A stretch of 64,000 bases of DNA from Egicoccus sp. AB-alg6-2 (GTDB lineage Bacteria; Actinomycetota; Nitriliruptoria; Nitriliruptorales; Nitriliruptoraceae). The notes beneath the pieces are model-generated. The model searched no databases. It had not been told where the DNA came from and was given only the letters and a program-made list of their open reading frames with translations. The stretch is from positions 186,001 through 250,000 of the forward strand of contig NZ_JBGUAY010000002.1 of the NCBI RefSeq assembly GCF_041821025.1. The letters run 5' to 3'. A program made the position numbers and the translations under genes. Positions within the stretch are counted from its first letter, which is position 1; every line of letters starts with the position of its first letter. This document shows positions 17,801-26,623 of the stretch, piece after piece.

Positions 17801-18055
17801 CCCAGGTGTGTCGAGGTCAAGAGCCTGCTCGACGGCCTCGATGGCGTCACCTTGGAGCAGTCCGAGTGGACCCAGGCCCAACAACTCGGCGACGCCTATT
17901 GGCTGTACGTGGTCATTGGCTGCCGTTCCGGGTCAACACCCCAGATTGCGGTGCGGCTCCAGAACCCAGCTGCTGTGCTCGCCAACACGCCGGAGGGCCA
18001 TCAGCGGTTCCGGATCAACGTTTCCCAACTCCGCCCCTTCGCAGAGAAGGCCTAA
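14828..18055 (+). CDS. SNF2-like helicase with C-terminal DUF3883 domain
   Basis: Protein of 1075 aa and first gene of a four-gene defence-like unit. The N-terminal half is an SNF2/SF2 translocase: Walker A GDEPGTGKT near 119-127, DEAH box IFDEAH near 221-226, helicase-C motif STDAGGEGIDLQ near 520 and the arginine-finger segment EQRMGRLHRIGQ. Residues ~960-1055 match DUF3883 (GYDLKAVN, VEVKSL, then SEWTQAQQLGDAYWLYVV), a PD-(D/E)XK-like fold often found in phage-defence helicases. The ATG at 14828 follows GGAGG at 9 nt. It resembles DrmD-type or Hma-type helicases. Confidence 0.88.
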   Translation: MMDWLPQADERIVAREQLVLVVRADRLGEDAAQLFVQLPDGSLDRVTMTREEVLAGRSAVAGRSADPQRTLAALHGLWMRSAAEQMRSGALATKPLRPFAHQDEAVDRMLAQPQLRFLLGDEPGTGKTIMSGLYIVEARRKMLLQGRALIVVPAHLVPKWEREMLAYFGIEVGVVTSEVGRDLRPLRGDVDTWLVSVDLFTYNMDVRAKLAGSHASWSLTIFDEAHRLTPTSQLLGAAQQVVGRSRHVLLLTATPHRGKEDFFRELMHLLDPAVYAVDTDQPCVPSSAHFLRRMKEDLKDAEGNPLFPERLSETVPTTLRVDEAALYRDVMGYVEAYYPHALTIARIIYGKRAASSTAALRATLERRREFVKGLKAARGRGTFDPRFVAALTGELAEVGLVEDDERWADAEQVLVGSDTTDKQGELQAIDGLLTSIDRVEAAGPPTKWHQLANRAEQHGVRPGNDQLLVFTEFTDTATWLVEQFHNAGFTAELLSGGVGHKERDLLQRRFLARDFQVLVSTDAGGEGIDLQSANVMFNWDVPWSMVRLEQRMGRLHRIGQQRPVFVYHLVSPDTAEGRVQEVMLDNIAAASTSLSGRMYDLMDATAARLGFDLAALLVRAVEGRADREDVPDSEHWERAAAEIADNDLRLTQQTNLDLAQRRLQDDVLEQINPVHVRRFLETVAAWQDWKVTNGPHDGIYVLDASPRSLPEFMGGKQIKLVATHGKPVADAISAGAVGLTDQVTVFGPTEPALAELSEMAVDEGMLDLTSPEPPVLVDTESYTPYVLGVYETTITTETDTGRTSRRLPFLVRLSGPGEAVVPDWPSVLRLSAAAPSSDPGELTPGGRVDLNDAAMRHVKHVAEERRALRVAWAQETRNAMEDGYLRYQQEISNRPDDKRAELLAAYQRRMQTRHAELDRMLIVDAAPPQLIGAIRVSAGMTVDDPALRENGEKVAIGEAIKELGRNDFQVHDMQTAGVGYDLKAVNHPVQPPRCVEVKSLLDGLDGVTLEQSEWTQAQQLGDAYWLYVVIGCRSGSTPQIAVRLQNPAAVLANTPEGHQRFRINVSQLRPFAEKA

Positions 18056-18056
18056 C

Positions 18057-20843
18057 ATGCACGACCGTGGCGTTCGCAAGATTGACCGATGGTTCCCCAT
18101 CGACGCGGTCGACGAGGCTGTTGGGAACCCCGCCGGATCGGGACGCTCCGAGAAGGCGTTGACCACGTGGTTTGCGGCGAGGCCCATCGCGCAAGCCCGC
18201 GCCGCGACTCTCACTGCGCTCCTTCCGGACGTCAACGGTCAGACCCAGAGGCTCATCGACATCGTCGTGCGCGGCTACGACAAGGCTGCCAAGGATGGCG
18301 CAGCGACCGACCTCATCGAGTTCAAGGACGCGGTCAGCAGGCTGGCAAGCCTAATCGAAGGGCGCTACCCAGAGGGGCCGCCCGTCGTACTCGATCCCTT
18401 CTCCGGCCGTGGGATCTTGCCCCTCGAAGCCGCGCGGTTCGGTGCTCGGGCCATCGGCGTCGACCTGGCGCCACTGGCCGTACTCGCCAGCCGCCTGCTC
18501 GCTGACTACCCCTACCGTGACTGGTCTGGCGAACCCGACCTTCCAGCTGGGTGGTACCCAGATTCCAAGGGGATGTTCGACGACGATCGCCCCAAGCTCG
18601 TCCGTGACGTCGAAGCCTTCCTGCTCGAGGTCGGCCGGCGTCTCGAGGTCAAGGCAGAGCAGTACTACCCCCGGAATGCCGACGGGCGGTTCCCGTGGGG
18701 CTACGTCTGCGCGGTAACCATCGCCTGCGATGGCTGTCAACGCCGGTTCCCCATAGTCGGATCACTGGTCCTTCGGCACCCCTATACGAAGACCGGTGAT
18801 CGCGGCCAGTGGATGAGGCTCGTCACAAGTGGCGACACCTTCCGCGCAGAGGTCGAAGACGGTACTCCTGAGCAGCAGCCCACCTTCACTGCTCCCCCTG
18901 GGAGCAGCAAGAAGACGGCCCGATGCCTGTTCTGCGGCCACGTGCACTCCCGCGACACCATCAAGCGGAAGGGCTTCGCCGGAGACTATGACGACATACC
19001 GCTAGTCGCTTCCGATGCGCAGCCGCGGCAGGGGGCCAAGGACTTTCGTTTCCTCCGCGACGATGAGATCAGGGCCTTCCTGGCGGCCCAGCATGCAAGC
19101 CTTGAGCCCGTCGGCGCGCTGTCCGTCGTACCGGACGAGCCGATCCCCGCAGGGAACAATGACACGGTCCGCGCCAGCGGGTACGGGTATCCGACCTATG
19201 GGTCGTTGATGAACCGTCGTCAGGCTGTGCAGTTCGCACTCAACGCAGAAGCAATCCGAGACCTCGCCGCGGACGCTAGGGGGGCGGGTGCATCGAGTGA
19301 CTACGTCACGGCACTGGCCGGGTTCGCCGCAGCGACACTTGGCCGACGGGTTCGCCGTGCGACGCGTGGTGCCCGACTACTCACCCACGGCAAGTCGGAC
19401 GGCTCGAAGCAGAACCGGGTCCAGACGTCCGACGTCTACGCGGACGAGTCGAAGGTCTCCGATGGGTTCGACTACATCGAGGCAGGCCCTGGGGAGGGAC
19501 CTGGGACCTGGGACTCGATCGTAGATACCTCGGTGAATGCGCTAACACGGGTGCTGGAGTGGCCTTCGAGCGAGGCGCGCAATGGTCGCTTCCGTCAAGG
19601 GTCAGCCACGGCCCTGCCATTGAGGGACAACTCGGTGGATGCGTGCATCACCGATCCGCCATACCTGAACATGATCGACTACTCGGACGCATCCGATCTG
19701 CTTTACGTCTGGGTGCGCCGGACACTGCACGATGTGATGCCCGACGTGTTCGGTCCGGAAGCGCCGTCGCTGCAACCCAAGGATGAGGAAATCATCGTCA
19801 AGCGCGGCGGTGGCGCGGTGAACGATCACCGAACTGGCGACTGGTATCACCAACAACTCGCCGCCGCCTTCACCGAGATGCGGCGCGTACTCAAGGACGA
19901 CGGCCATCTCACGGTCGTGTTCGGCCACCACGATCCTGATGCCTGGGTCCGCCTGCTCGGCGCGTTACATGAGGCACGGTTCGTCGTTACCTCGTCCTGG
20001 CCAGCGCGTACTGAGTCGGCCAACACCGGAGTCGCGTCGATCAAGGTCACGGTCACTATCGGGTGCCGGGTCGCTCCCGAACGACGTCCGGACGGGATGA
20101 TGTCGCAGGTCGACCTTGAGGTTCGTCGGGAGGTCGCCGCCCGGGTCAAGCGCTGGCGGCAAGACGGTCTCGCGATGCCCGACCAGCTGATGGCGGCATA
20201 TGGGCCGGCGATGGAGGTCTTCGGCCAGTACGCGAGTGTGCTCCAGCCCGATGGCGAGCACGCCAGTCTGGAGCGCTACCTGCTGCTGGCCCGCACCGTA
20301 GTAAAGGACGCAACAACGCTCGTGCTCGACTCGCTGCCACTTGAGACGTTCGATGCCGGCACTCGCCTCGCCGTCTACTGGCTGCAGGTCCACGGGCTGG
20401 GGGCTGTCGCCAAAGGTGAGGCACGGTTCATGGCGCAGGGCGACGCGATCCGGCTCGAAGAGGTCCGTGACCTGCTCAAGGAATCCAGCAAGGGTTTCAC
20501 ACTGCTGGTCGAGCCCGCAGATGCCGACCCGGATGAGCACACGCCGTTGTTCTTGCTCGCCCGAGCCATCTCCCACCGGTGGATCACCCAGGGCGCCGAC
20601 GGGGTCGCTGATGTGCTCGCGCAAGCCGTTGTGTCAGGGTGCATAACTGGCCCCTCTGATGCGCACCTGTGGGCCGTCATCTCTGAGTTGGAACGCGTGC
20701 TCTCGCAGTCGCACCCGACAGCCAAAGCGCTCGCGGCTGTGCAGCGATCGCGTAATCAGATCGTGAACTTGACCGGGCAGGCCGCTGACCGCGTCTCGAG
20801 TGGCCGGAAACAGCAGGTGCTGGAAGTGGGGGATGCACGATGA
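18057..20843 (+). CDS. DUF1156-containing adenine-specific DNA methylase
   Basis: Protein of 928 aa. The N-terminus carries DUF1156-like features, followed by the SAM-binding motif LDPFSGRG (113-119) and the catalytic motif DPPYLNMIDYSD with DPPY at 533-536, as in N6-adenine or N4-cytosine methylases. Two Cys pairs (CDGCQRRFP and CLFCGHVH) between them probably form a zinc ribbon. The ATG at 18057 starts 1 nt after the helicase stop, which indicates tight coupling. It probably modifies self DNA or acts as the DNA-recognition subunit of the defence complex; no specificity subunit is separate. Confidence 0.87.
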   Translation: MHDRGVRKIDRWFPIDAVDEAVGNPAGSGRSEKALTTWFAARPIAQARAATLTALLPDVNGQTQRLIDIVVRGYDKAAKDGAATDLIEFKDAVSRLASLIEGRYPEGPPVVLDPFSGRGILPLEAARFGARAIGVDLAPLAVLASRLLADYPYRDWSGEPDLPAGWYPDSKGMFDDDRPKLVRDVEAFLLEVGRRLEVKAEQYYPRNADGRFPWGYVCAVTIACDGCQRRFPIVGSLVLRHPYTKTGDRGQWMRLVTSGDTFRAEVEDGTPEQQPTFTAPPGSSKKTARCLFCGHVHSRDTIKRKGFAGDYDDIPLVASDAQPRQGAKDFRFLRDDEIRAFLAAQHASLEPVGALSVVPDEPIPAGNNDTVRASGYGYPTYGSLMNRRQAVQFALNAEAIRDLAADARGAGASSDYVTALAGFAAATLGRRVRRATRGARLLTHGKSDGSKQNRVQTSDVYADESKVSDGFDYIEAGPGEGPGTWDSIVDTSVNALTRVLEWPSSEARNGRFRQGSATALPLRDNSVDACITDPPYLNMIDYSDASDLLYVWVRRTLHDVMPDVFGPEAPSLQPKDEEIIVKRGGGAVNDHRTGDWYHQQLAAAFTEMRRVLKDDGHLTVVFGHHDPDAWVRLLGALHEARFVVTSSWPARTESANTGVASIKVTVTIGCRVAPERRPDGMMSQVDLEVRREVAARVKRWRQDGLAMPDQLMAAYGPAMEVFGQYASVLQPDGEHASLERYLLLARTVVKDATTLVLDSLPLETFDAGTRLAVYWLQVHGLGAVAKGEARFMAQGDAIRLEEVRDLLKESSKGFTLLVEPADADPDEHTPLFLLARAISHRWITQGADGVADVLAQAVVSGCITGPSDAHLWAVISELERVLSQSHPTAKALAAVQRSRNQIVNLTGQAADRVSSGRKQQVLEVGDAR

Positions 20844-23764
20844 GCGGGATGCCGAACTGGACCGAACGGCTGCAGTTGCGTGACGAGGTCATCGCCTCGG
20901 ACGGATCCGTCGGCGAGCTTCAGATGAGCCTCGGCAAGGTCGTCTACCAGACAGCTGACGTCCCGTACCGGAAGGCGTCGTACTGGTGCGACATCACCGA
21001 GCCGACTGACACGATGGTCGGGGTGTTCGCATCGGTCGCACGGAGGCTGTGGTCGTCATCGAGCACGGATGCAACGGCCCTGTTCCAGTTCGCCCAGGGC
21101 ATGGGCGGCGGGAAGTCGCACGCCCTGGTCGGCATGTGGCACATGGCCCGTGAACCGCAAACCTTCTTCACCTCCGAGGTCGGCCAGCGGGTCACCGCGA
21201 CGGCCCAGGCAGGGGGCCGCACCCTCGACGTCGGCGAGGTGCACACGGTGGCGCTCTGCGCGGACCAGTTCTCGCCGGGCAAGTCCTCCCCTCTGTTCGG
21301 TCCCGCCGAAACGCTATTTGAACGGTTCCTGTGGAGCTTGTTCCCGAATGACCGCGAGACCTACGACCGGCTTCGCGCGCGGGGGGCGGACAAGGCCACG
21401 GTCGCGGAGGCGCTCCGGCTGGTTGGCAAGCCCGTGCTCGTCCTCATCGACGAACTCATGGACTACGTCGCCGCAGCGGCATCCAACGAGTACGTCAACC
21501 GGCTGCAGTCCGACGAGCACCAGTTCCTGAACTCCTTGTTCGATGCCTGCGATGACGTGGAGCATGTCGCCGTCCTGCTCGTGATGATCCGCTCAGATCT
21601 CGACCAGCACGGCTACCCACAGGTTGCGCAGGACTTCCGTGAGTTCCTGCAGTCACGGGTGAACCGCAACGGCAAGCCCGCTCCAGTGTCTGAGTCCAAG
21701 GACTTCCTGTCGATCATCCGACGGCGGTTGTTCGTCACTCCGCCTGACGAGGCGCTGGTGTCTGAGGCGGTCGACGCCTTCCAGTCGACGGTAGACGACA
21801 CCTGGCGGGAGCAGGTGTTCGACCGGTTGCCGGGTGGACGGAACCTGACCACCGTCACCGATCGGCTCGCAGCGGCCTACCCGTTCCACCCCGACCTCGT
21901 CGCGCTCGTACAAGACGAGTGGTCGACGACGGTCGGATTCCAGCGGGTCCGCTCGACGGTCAGGATCTTCGCGGCCACCTTGCTGCATTGGTTTCAGGAA
22001 CACAATGAGGGACGGTGGGTGCCGCCGGTCGTAAGCATCGGGGATCTACCTCTCAATGGCCACGATGTGCTCGACAACATCCTGAATTCGGGACTGCTCT
22101 TGGGCAACGAGGCGGCGATGCAGGGCTTCGCGAACCTCGCATCGACCGACGTGATTGCGCTGTCCGGTACGACCGGCCGTGCAGTCGACATAGATCAATC
22201 AATCCGCGACGCCGGGATCTCGTCGCAACAGCCCGCACCTGCCGTGCGTATGGCGACTGGCCTATTCAACCTCTCACTGGTCAATCGCGCGCAGGGGGCG
22301 AGGGGAGCGACCAAGGCCGAGCTGCATGCTGCCGTCTGGGTGCCCGGCATGGAGTTCTCGGCAGCGGACGAGGTGCTCCTGCGCCTGACCGATACGGAGG
22401 AGGGCCTCGGATCCCTCGAGGTTGACCAGCCCGACAACCACCGCAACCGCTACTGGCTGTCGATCAAGCGCACGCTGCAGGCGGTGCAGAAGGCCGCCCG
22501 CAACCAGGTCCAAGCGGCCGACGTTCGCGCCACCGTCCTCGACGAGATTCGCACAATCGCTAGTCGCCATCAGAGCCCGTTCGGCAAAGTGATCGTCCTC
22601 GAGGATCCCGGGGAGGGCGTCGCTGCCGACCAGGTCGTTCACCAGATTGATGAGGCCGATACTCGCCTGGTCGTACTTGACCCGTTCCGTTGGACATTGC
22701 TCAACGGACGTGACTCTCAGACTCGGACCGACATCAGCGTCCTGCTGGGTATGGGCGATCGCACTGTTGCCCATGCTGCCTCGTGCGTGATCGCAACGGT
22801 CAATACCCAGCAGCGGCGTTACGTCGAACAGGCAGGTGAGGACGTTGTTGCGTGGAAGCACGTTCAGCGCCAGCTCGCCGAGAGCGACGAGGACACTCTC
22901 AAGCAGGTCAAGTCCAGCCTGGCCGATGCAGAGAGGCTGCTACGCGCACGTATCCAGACCGCGTACCGCCACTATGCATTCGTTGCTCCGGGACACGACT
23001 CGGATATCGCAGCCGAGGTTCAGCACCGTAGGTTCGATGAGGACACCCAGACGTCACTGCGTGGTGACAACGTCTGGACTGAACTGGTCAACGCTGGACG
23101 TGCGTCGCAGCCTGGCCAGCTTTCACCGAAGATCCTCGAGATACTGCTTACCAACTTCGGCCGCCCGCTCACCCCAAGAGAGATCGTCGCAGCGTTCTAC
23201 GGTGACCCGCGGTTCCCGCTGGTCACGTCTACCAGCGACATCACCGCTGCGTGGGACGGCCTGCTCGGCGTCGGTCTGAGCGCGCCCGGTGGCTGGCAGC
23301 TCGAAGGGAGTGATGGCACGGTCTTCGGTGTTGCAGGCCCCGGCCAGGTCGCCATAAACCGAATGGATGCCACGTTCGTTCCCGTTGGAGTCATGGAGAA
23401 CGATGATGCGGACAAGGGCAACGAAACGGACAGTTCCGGTGAAGGGTCGGGAGGCGCCTCGGACGGGACGGCGCAGCCCTCGGGTGGCTCTGGCGGTACG
23501 ACAGCGACGAAGGCGCCGCTGCGGGAGTACCAGATACATCTGCCGAGCGTCTCGCTCGGAAACATGCAGCACCAGCGGGAGGTGTGGGCCATCCTCACCA
23601 CCCTTGCGAACAGGCTGGACACTGCGAGCCGAGCGACCAACGATCCGCAGGTCATCGATCTTCGCGTCACCGTCACGATGCGGGAGACCGATCTGAGCCG
23701 AATCCAGCACGCCATTGAGACCATTGGCAAGGGATCGGTAAAGGACGACGAACCTCTTGCGTAG
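20840..23764 (+). CDS. DUF499-type P-loop ATPase
   Basis: Protein of 974 aa whose start overlaps the methylase stop by 4 nt (ATGA). Walker A is GMGGGKSHAL near 87-96 and Walker B VLVLIDELMDYV near 200-211, in a layout typical of the large DUF499 ATPases that accompany DUF1156 methylases in phage-defence islands. A Gly/Ser/Thr-rich linker lies near 855-890, and the C-terminal ~80 residues form a small separate domain. Helicase + methylase + ATPase is the content described for Hma (helicase-methylase-ATPase) systems; I could not compare it with them. Confidence 0.85.
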   Translation: MSGMPNWTERLQLRDEVIASDGSVGELQMSLGKVVYQTADVPYRKASYWCDITEPTDTMVGVFASVARRLWSSSSTDATALFQFAQGMGGGKSHALVGMWHMAREPQTFFTSEVGQRVTATAQAGGRTLDVGEVHTVALCADQFSPGKSSPLFGPAETLFERFLWSLFPNDRETYDRLRARGADKATVAEALRLVGKPVLVLIDELMDYVAAAASNEYVNRLQSDEHQFLNSLFDACDDVEHVAVLLVMIRSDLDQHGYPQVAQDFREFLQSRVNRNGKPAPVSESKDFLSIIRRRLFVTPPDEALVSEAVDAFQSTVDDTWREQVFDRLPGGRNLTTVTDRLAAAYPFHPDLVALVQDEWSTTVGFQRVRSTVRIFAATLLHWFQEHNEGRWVPPVVSIGDLPLNGHDVLDNILNSGLLLGNEAAMQGFANLASTDVIALSGTTGRAVDIDQSIRDAGISSQQPAPAVRMATGLFNLSLVNRAQGARGATKAELHAAVWVPGMEFSAADEVLLRLTDTEEGLGSLEVDQPDNHRNRYWLSIKRTLQAVQKAARNQVQAADVRATVLDEIRTIASRHQSPFGKVIVLEDPGEGVAADQVVHQIDEADTRLVVLDPFRWTLLNGRDSQTRTDISVLLGMGDRTVAHAASCVIATVNTQQRRYVEQAGEDVVAWKHVQRQLAESDEDTLKQVKSSLADAERLLRARIQTAYRHYAFVAPGHDSDIAAEVQHRRFDEDTQTSLRGDNVWTELVNAGRASQPGQLSPKILEILLTNFGRPLTPREIVAAFYGDPRFPLVTSTSDITAAWDGLLGVGLSAPGGWQLEGSDGTVFGVAGPGQVAINRMDATFVPVGVMENDDADKGNETDSSGEGSGGASDGTAQPSGGSGGTTATKAPLREYQIHLPSVSLGNMQHQREVWAILTTLANRLDTASRATNDPQVIDLRVTVTMRETDLSRIQHAIETIGKGSVKDDEPLA

Positions 23765-23841
23765 GAGTCGGCTGTTGCGGTGCTTGCCTACCCAGCCGAC
23801 TCACGCCTCCAGTGCATCGGAACGATGGAGAGTCCAGAGCC

Positions 23842-24552
23842 ATGAATGTCACCGACCGACTTGAGACCGCCATCGTTAGCCTCGAGGAAGAGCTCAAGCG
23901 CCGTTACCCGCCCCCGGAGCACAAGAGGTTCGAGTTCAAGGATGCGGCGTCGGCGGCATACCGAGACGGTCACCTCAATGAGGTACAGCTCGCTGACTGT
24001 CGGAGTCTCTGGGAAATCCGGAATCTGCTCAGTCACCGCCGTTTTGGTGGCCGGCGCCCGGTTGTTGCCACCGCGGAGGGTGCAGTACTAGCGGAGGGCA
24101 TACTCGAGGCATTGTCGGGTCGCGTCCCGCGCGTCGACATCTTCTCGGCGAGGCCGGGCAACGTCGCGACGGTACGACCGGACTCGACCGTACGCGACGC
24201 TCTGAAGCTCATGCAGAGCAACGACTACACCAGCCTGCCCGTCGTCGATCAGACGGTGAAGTTTCAAGGCTTGCTGTCGAGTCACGACCTCTTGGTGTGG
24301 ATAGCCAGCGAGTTGGAGAGCATCGGTCTCGTCGAGGATGCCCCCGTGGGCCGTGTAGCTCGGACCGGCGGTGTGGACTACCGGTTCGTGCCTCGTGACC
24401 TGCCCCAGCGTGACGCGCGGCGGGCGTTCCACACGCACCCGGACGAGCACGGTCAACCGTTGGCGGCCCTACTCATCACGAAGACCGGCGCGATCCACGA
24501 AGATCTGCTTGGCATCCTCACTCCATGGGACCTCCCGACCCTCGCGAGCTAG
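23842..24552 (+). CDS. HEPN-motif protein with paired CBS domains
   Basis: Protein of 236 aa, 77 bp after the ATPase and on the same strand. The N-terminal ~80 residues are helical and contain EIRNLLSHRRF, which fits the Rx4-6H motif of HEPN ribonucleases (Arg60 to His65). The rest is a CBS-domain pair, beginning DIFSARPGNVATVRPDSTVRDALKLM; such pairs usually bind adenine nucleotides. An RNase-like domain with a nucleotide-sensing module next to a defence operon suggests an effector or safety gene. The link to the operon is by position only. ATG 23842 has GGAG upstream. Confidence 0.7.
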   Translation: MNVTDRLETAIVSLEEELKRRYPPPEHKRFEFKDAASAAYRDGHLNEVQLADCRSLWEIRNLLSHRRFGGRRPVVATAEGAVLAEGILEALSGRVPRVDIFSARPGNVATVRPDSTVRDALKLMQSNDYTSLPVVDQTVKFQGLLSSHDLLVWIASELESIGLVEDAPVGRVARTGGVDYRFVPRDLPQRDARRAFHTHPDEHGQPLAALLITKTGAIHEDLLGILTPWDLPTLAS

Positions 24553-24721
24553 ATGGCAGCGGCAGAGCTCCCGCCTGATTGGCCTGTGGCCGCACAGGGT
24601 GACATGTGGGCACCGTCGTGTGCTCCGCAACCGCCAAGGCGGCGATATCTGGACGGCGTGCCGGCCCTCCCGTAGATGGAGCTTTCGACGCTGAAGCTCA
24701 CGGCACACGCTTCACAATTGA

Positions 24722-25987
24722 TCAAGTGTCGTCGGATGGCGGCCCCGCCTCTGCGTCGCCGAAGACGAGTTGGTCGAAGCGGCTGGCGGCAGCTTCGTCC
24801 ATGCCTGGGATGACGTGCTGATAGGTGTCGGCGGTGAAGGAGTGGGAATGGTGGCCGAGCCGCTCCTGGACGACCTTGACGTTCACGCCACCCTCGCCGA
24901 TCAGCAGCGTCGCGTGGGTGTGGCGTAGGTCCTGCATCGGCCGAATCCGCGGAAGGCCGCTGGAGGCCACGAGCTCCCGCAGCGTCGACGAGACGTGGTC
25001 GGGATGCCACGGTTTGCCGTCTTGGCGGCAGAACACCAGCGCCTCCTCGGGAGGGATCGTCCGAAGGAGAGCCTGCTCGGCCTGCAAGGCCCGCAGCGCT
25101 ATGAGCAGCTGGGTCACGCGCGGCGGAATGCTGATAGTGCGGAATCCGTGCGCGGACTTGGGGGCGTCCTTGAACTGTGCTGTGCCGCCGACCTTGACCA
25201 GCACTCGGCGGACGGACAGCAGACGTCGTTCGAGGTCGAGGTCGATCCAGCGCAGACCGAGCAGCTCTGATCGTCGCAGTCCGGTCGAGGCTGCTAGCGC
25301 CCACAGCTCGTGAAGCTCGTGGCCTTCGATGAACACGGCGAAGGCATTGACCTCCGCGGCCGACCAGGTTCGGATCCGCTTGCGTCGCTCGTTGCGTGCC
25401 GCGGTTGCCGATGGCGCGGTTGCCCGGTCCGACGGGTTGGTTTCGAGGTACTCCCACCGGACCGCGTCCTCGAGTGCTCGGTGCAGGGTCACGTGGACCT
25501 CGCGTACGGACTTCAGCGAGAGTGGCCCGGTGCCGCGCGTGCGGCCGTTGTCGCGGATGTCGGCGTAGAGCCGGTTGATGACCGGCGGGGTGAGCGCACG
25601 CAGCGGCAGGTCACCGACCCGCGGGACGATGTAGCGCTCAATGTTGCCGCGGTAGCCCTCCAGCGTGGTCACCCCGATGCTCAGCCGCATTGCGGGCAGC
25701 CACTGGTCGACGAGGAACTCTTTCACCGTGACCGTGGTGGGCTGCACCAGCTGCCCGCGGTCGCGCTTGTTGAGCACCTCACGCAGTGCGGCCTCGGCTT
25801 CCCTGCGCGTGGCGAACCCACCACCTCGACGTCGTCGCCGCTTGCCGGTCGCGGGGTCGTCGCCGATGTCGACGACGAAACCCCACGTGTAGTCTGAGCT
25901 GCCGCAGGCCGGGCAGTGCCGATCCCCCGCGCCCAAGCGGGTGCGCTTCGGACAGCGGGTGCAGCGCTTGTAGACCTGTCGGGTCAC
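24722..25987 (-). CDS. tyrosine recombinase integrase with N-terminal zinc ribbon
   Basis: Protein of 421 aa. The N-terminus has CTRCPKRTRLGAGDRHCPAC, a Cys4 zinc ribbon seen in many actinobacterial integrases, followed by an arm-binding AP2-like segment and a SAM-like core-binding domain. The catalytic region has Arg in TGLRRSELLGLRW, the LRHTHATLL box near 354-362, GHHSHS and the nucleophile Tyr389 in DTYQHV. The GTG at 25987 is preceded by GGAGG at 7 nt; the frame upstream is a shadow. It should catalyse site-specific integration at the tRNA. Confidence 0.92.
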   Translation of the reverse strand: MTRQVYKRCTRCPKRTRLGAGDRHCPACGSSDYTWGFVVDIGDDPATGKRRRRRGGGFATRREAEAALREVLNKRDRGQLVQPTTVTVKEFLVDQWLPAMRLSIGVTTLEGYRGNIERYIVPRVGDLPLRALTPPVINRLYADIRDNGRTRGTGPLSLKSVREVHVTLHRALEDAVRWEYLETNPSDRATAPSATAARNERRKRIRTWSAAEVNAFAVFIEGHELHELWALAASTGLRRSELLGLRWIDLDLERRLLSVRRVLVKVGGTAQFKDAPKSAHGFRTISIPPRVTQLLIALRALQAEQALLRTIPPEEALVFCRQDGKPWHPDHVSSTLRELVASSGLPRIRPMQDLRHTHATLLIGEGGVNVKVVQERLGHHSHSFTADTYQHVIPGMDEAAASRFDQLVFGDAEAGPPSDDT

Positions 25988-26046
25988 GGGGCAACCTCCG
26001 CGGGTGTCACTGCTCGGGCTTCCGCTCGGAGTTCGTGTCGACGGCT

Positions 26047-26321
26047 TCACACCTCGAGAACGAAACCGACCCAGGTGACGGCCGGGTTGTAGCCGGCGCG
26101 GATCTTGTCGAGTACTCGCCAGGTGTGCTGCTGGTCGGGTGCCTCGTCGGCCTGGGCGTGGACCACGAAGTCGCGGTGGAGGTACAGCCCGGCGAGCGCG
26201 CTTTGGATAGCGCGGCGAGGTTCGGCCAGTCGTTCGCGTCGGCGCTGATGCAGGCGACGGTGGGGTAGTAGCCGAACTCCTGACGCTCGACATTCGTGAA
26301 CAGATCGTCGTCGCCGTTCAC
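26047..26321 (-). pseudogene. small integrase-associated gene with a frameshift
   Basis: Two adjoining frames together read as one protein of about 90 aa. From ATG 26321 the first frame gives NGDDDLFTNVERQEFGYYP and WPNLAALSKA, then turns to low-complexity sequence. A -1 frame continues LAGLYLHRDFVVHAQADEAP and WRVLDKIRAGYNPAVTW to a stop at 26047. The switch point is near 26200. A single-base deletion is the simplest reason; a sequencing error or programmed slip is possible. It lies between the excisionase-like gene and the integrase in the same orientation, a common actinobacterial order. Function unknown. Confidence 0.55.
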
Positions 26322-26413
26322 GGTCTACCTCCACACATCGGATCCGACCACGATGCCGGGCGTCCCGAGGGTGTGCCCGCAGACGGGGCGCCGGCCTGTG
26401 GACGCCGGTGCCC

Positions 26414-26623
26414 TCAGCCGGTCGGGTCGGGAAGCCAGCCGAGCATGGCGTAGAGCTTGGCGGTGGGGACGAGCAGACGCCGCCCGATGCGGACCGAGGG
26501 GATCTCGTCGCGGGCCACGGCGCGGTAGGCGGCCGAGCGGCTGATGCTGAGCAGCTCGGCGGTCTCCGGGATGGTCATCGTCGCCGGCATGATTGTCTGG
26601 TCGGGGATCAGGGTCGCGGTCAT
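26414..26623 (-). CDS. excisionase-like helix-turn-helix protein
   Basis: Protein of 69 aa with a MerR/Xis-type winged helix: TIPETAELLSISRSAAYRAV, then EIPSVRIGRRLLVPTAKL. Proteins of this form direct tyrosine integrases toward excision or act as small DNA-binding regulators. The ATG at 26623 is preceded by AGAGGAGC. It is the first gene of the xis-small gene-int unit. Copy A of the 37-bp motif lies about 140 bp upstream, so excision is probably under the same control as transfer. Confidence 0.82.
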   Translation of the reverse strand: MTATLIPDQTIMPATMTIPETAELLSISRSAAYRAVARDEIPSVRIGRRLLVPTAKLYAMLGWLPDPTG

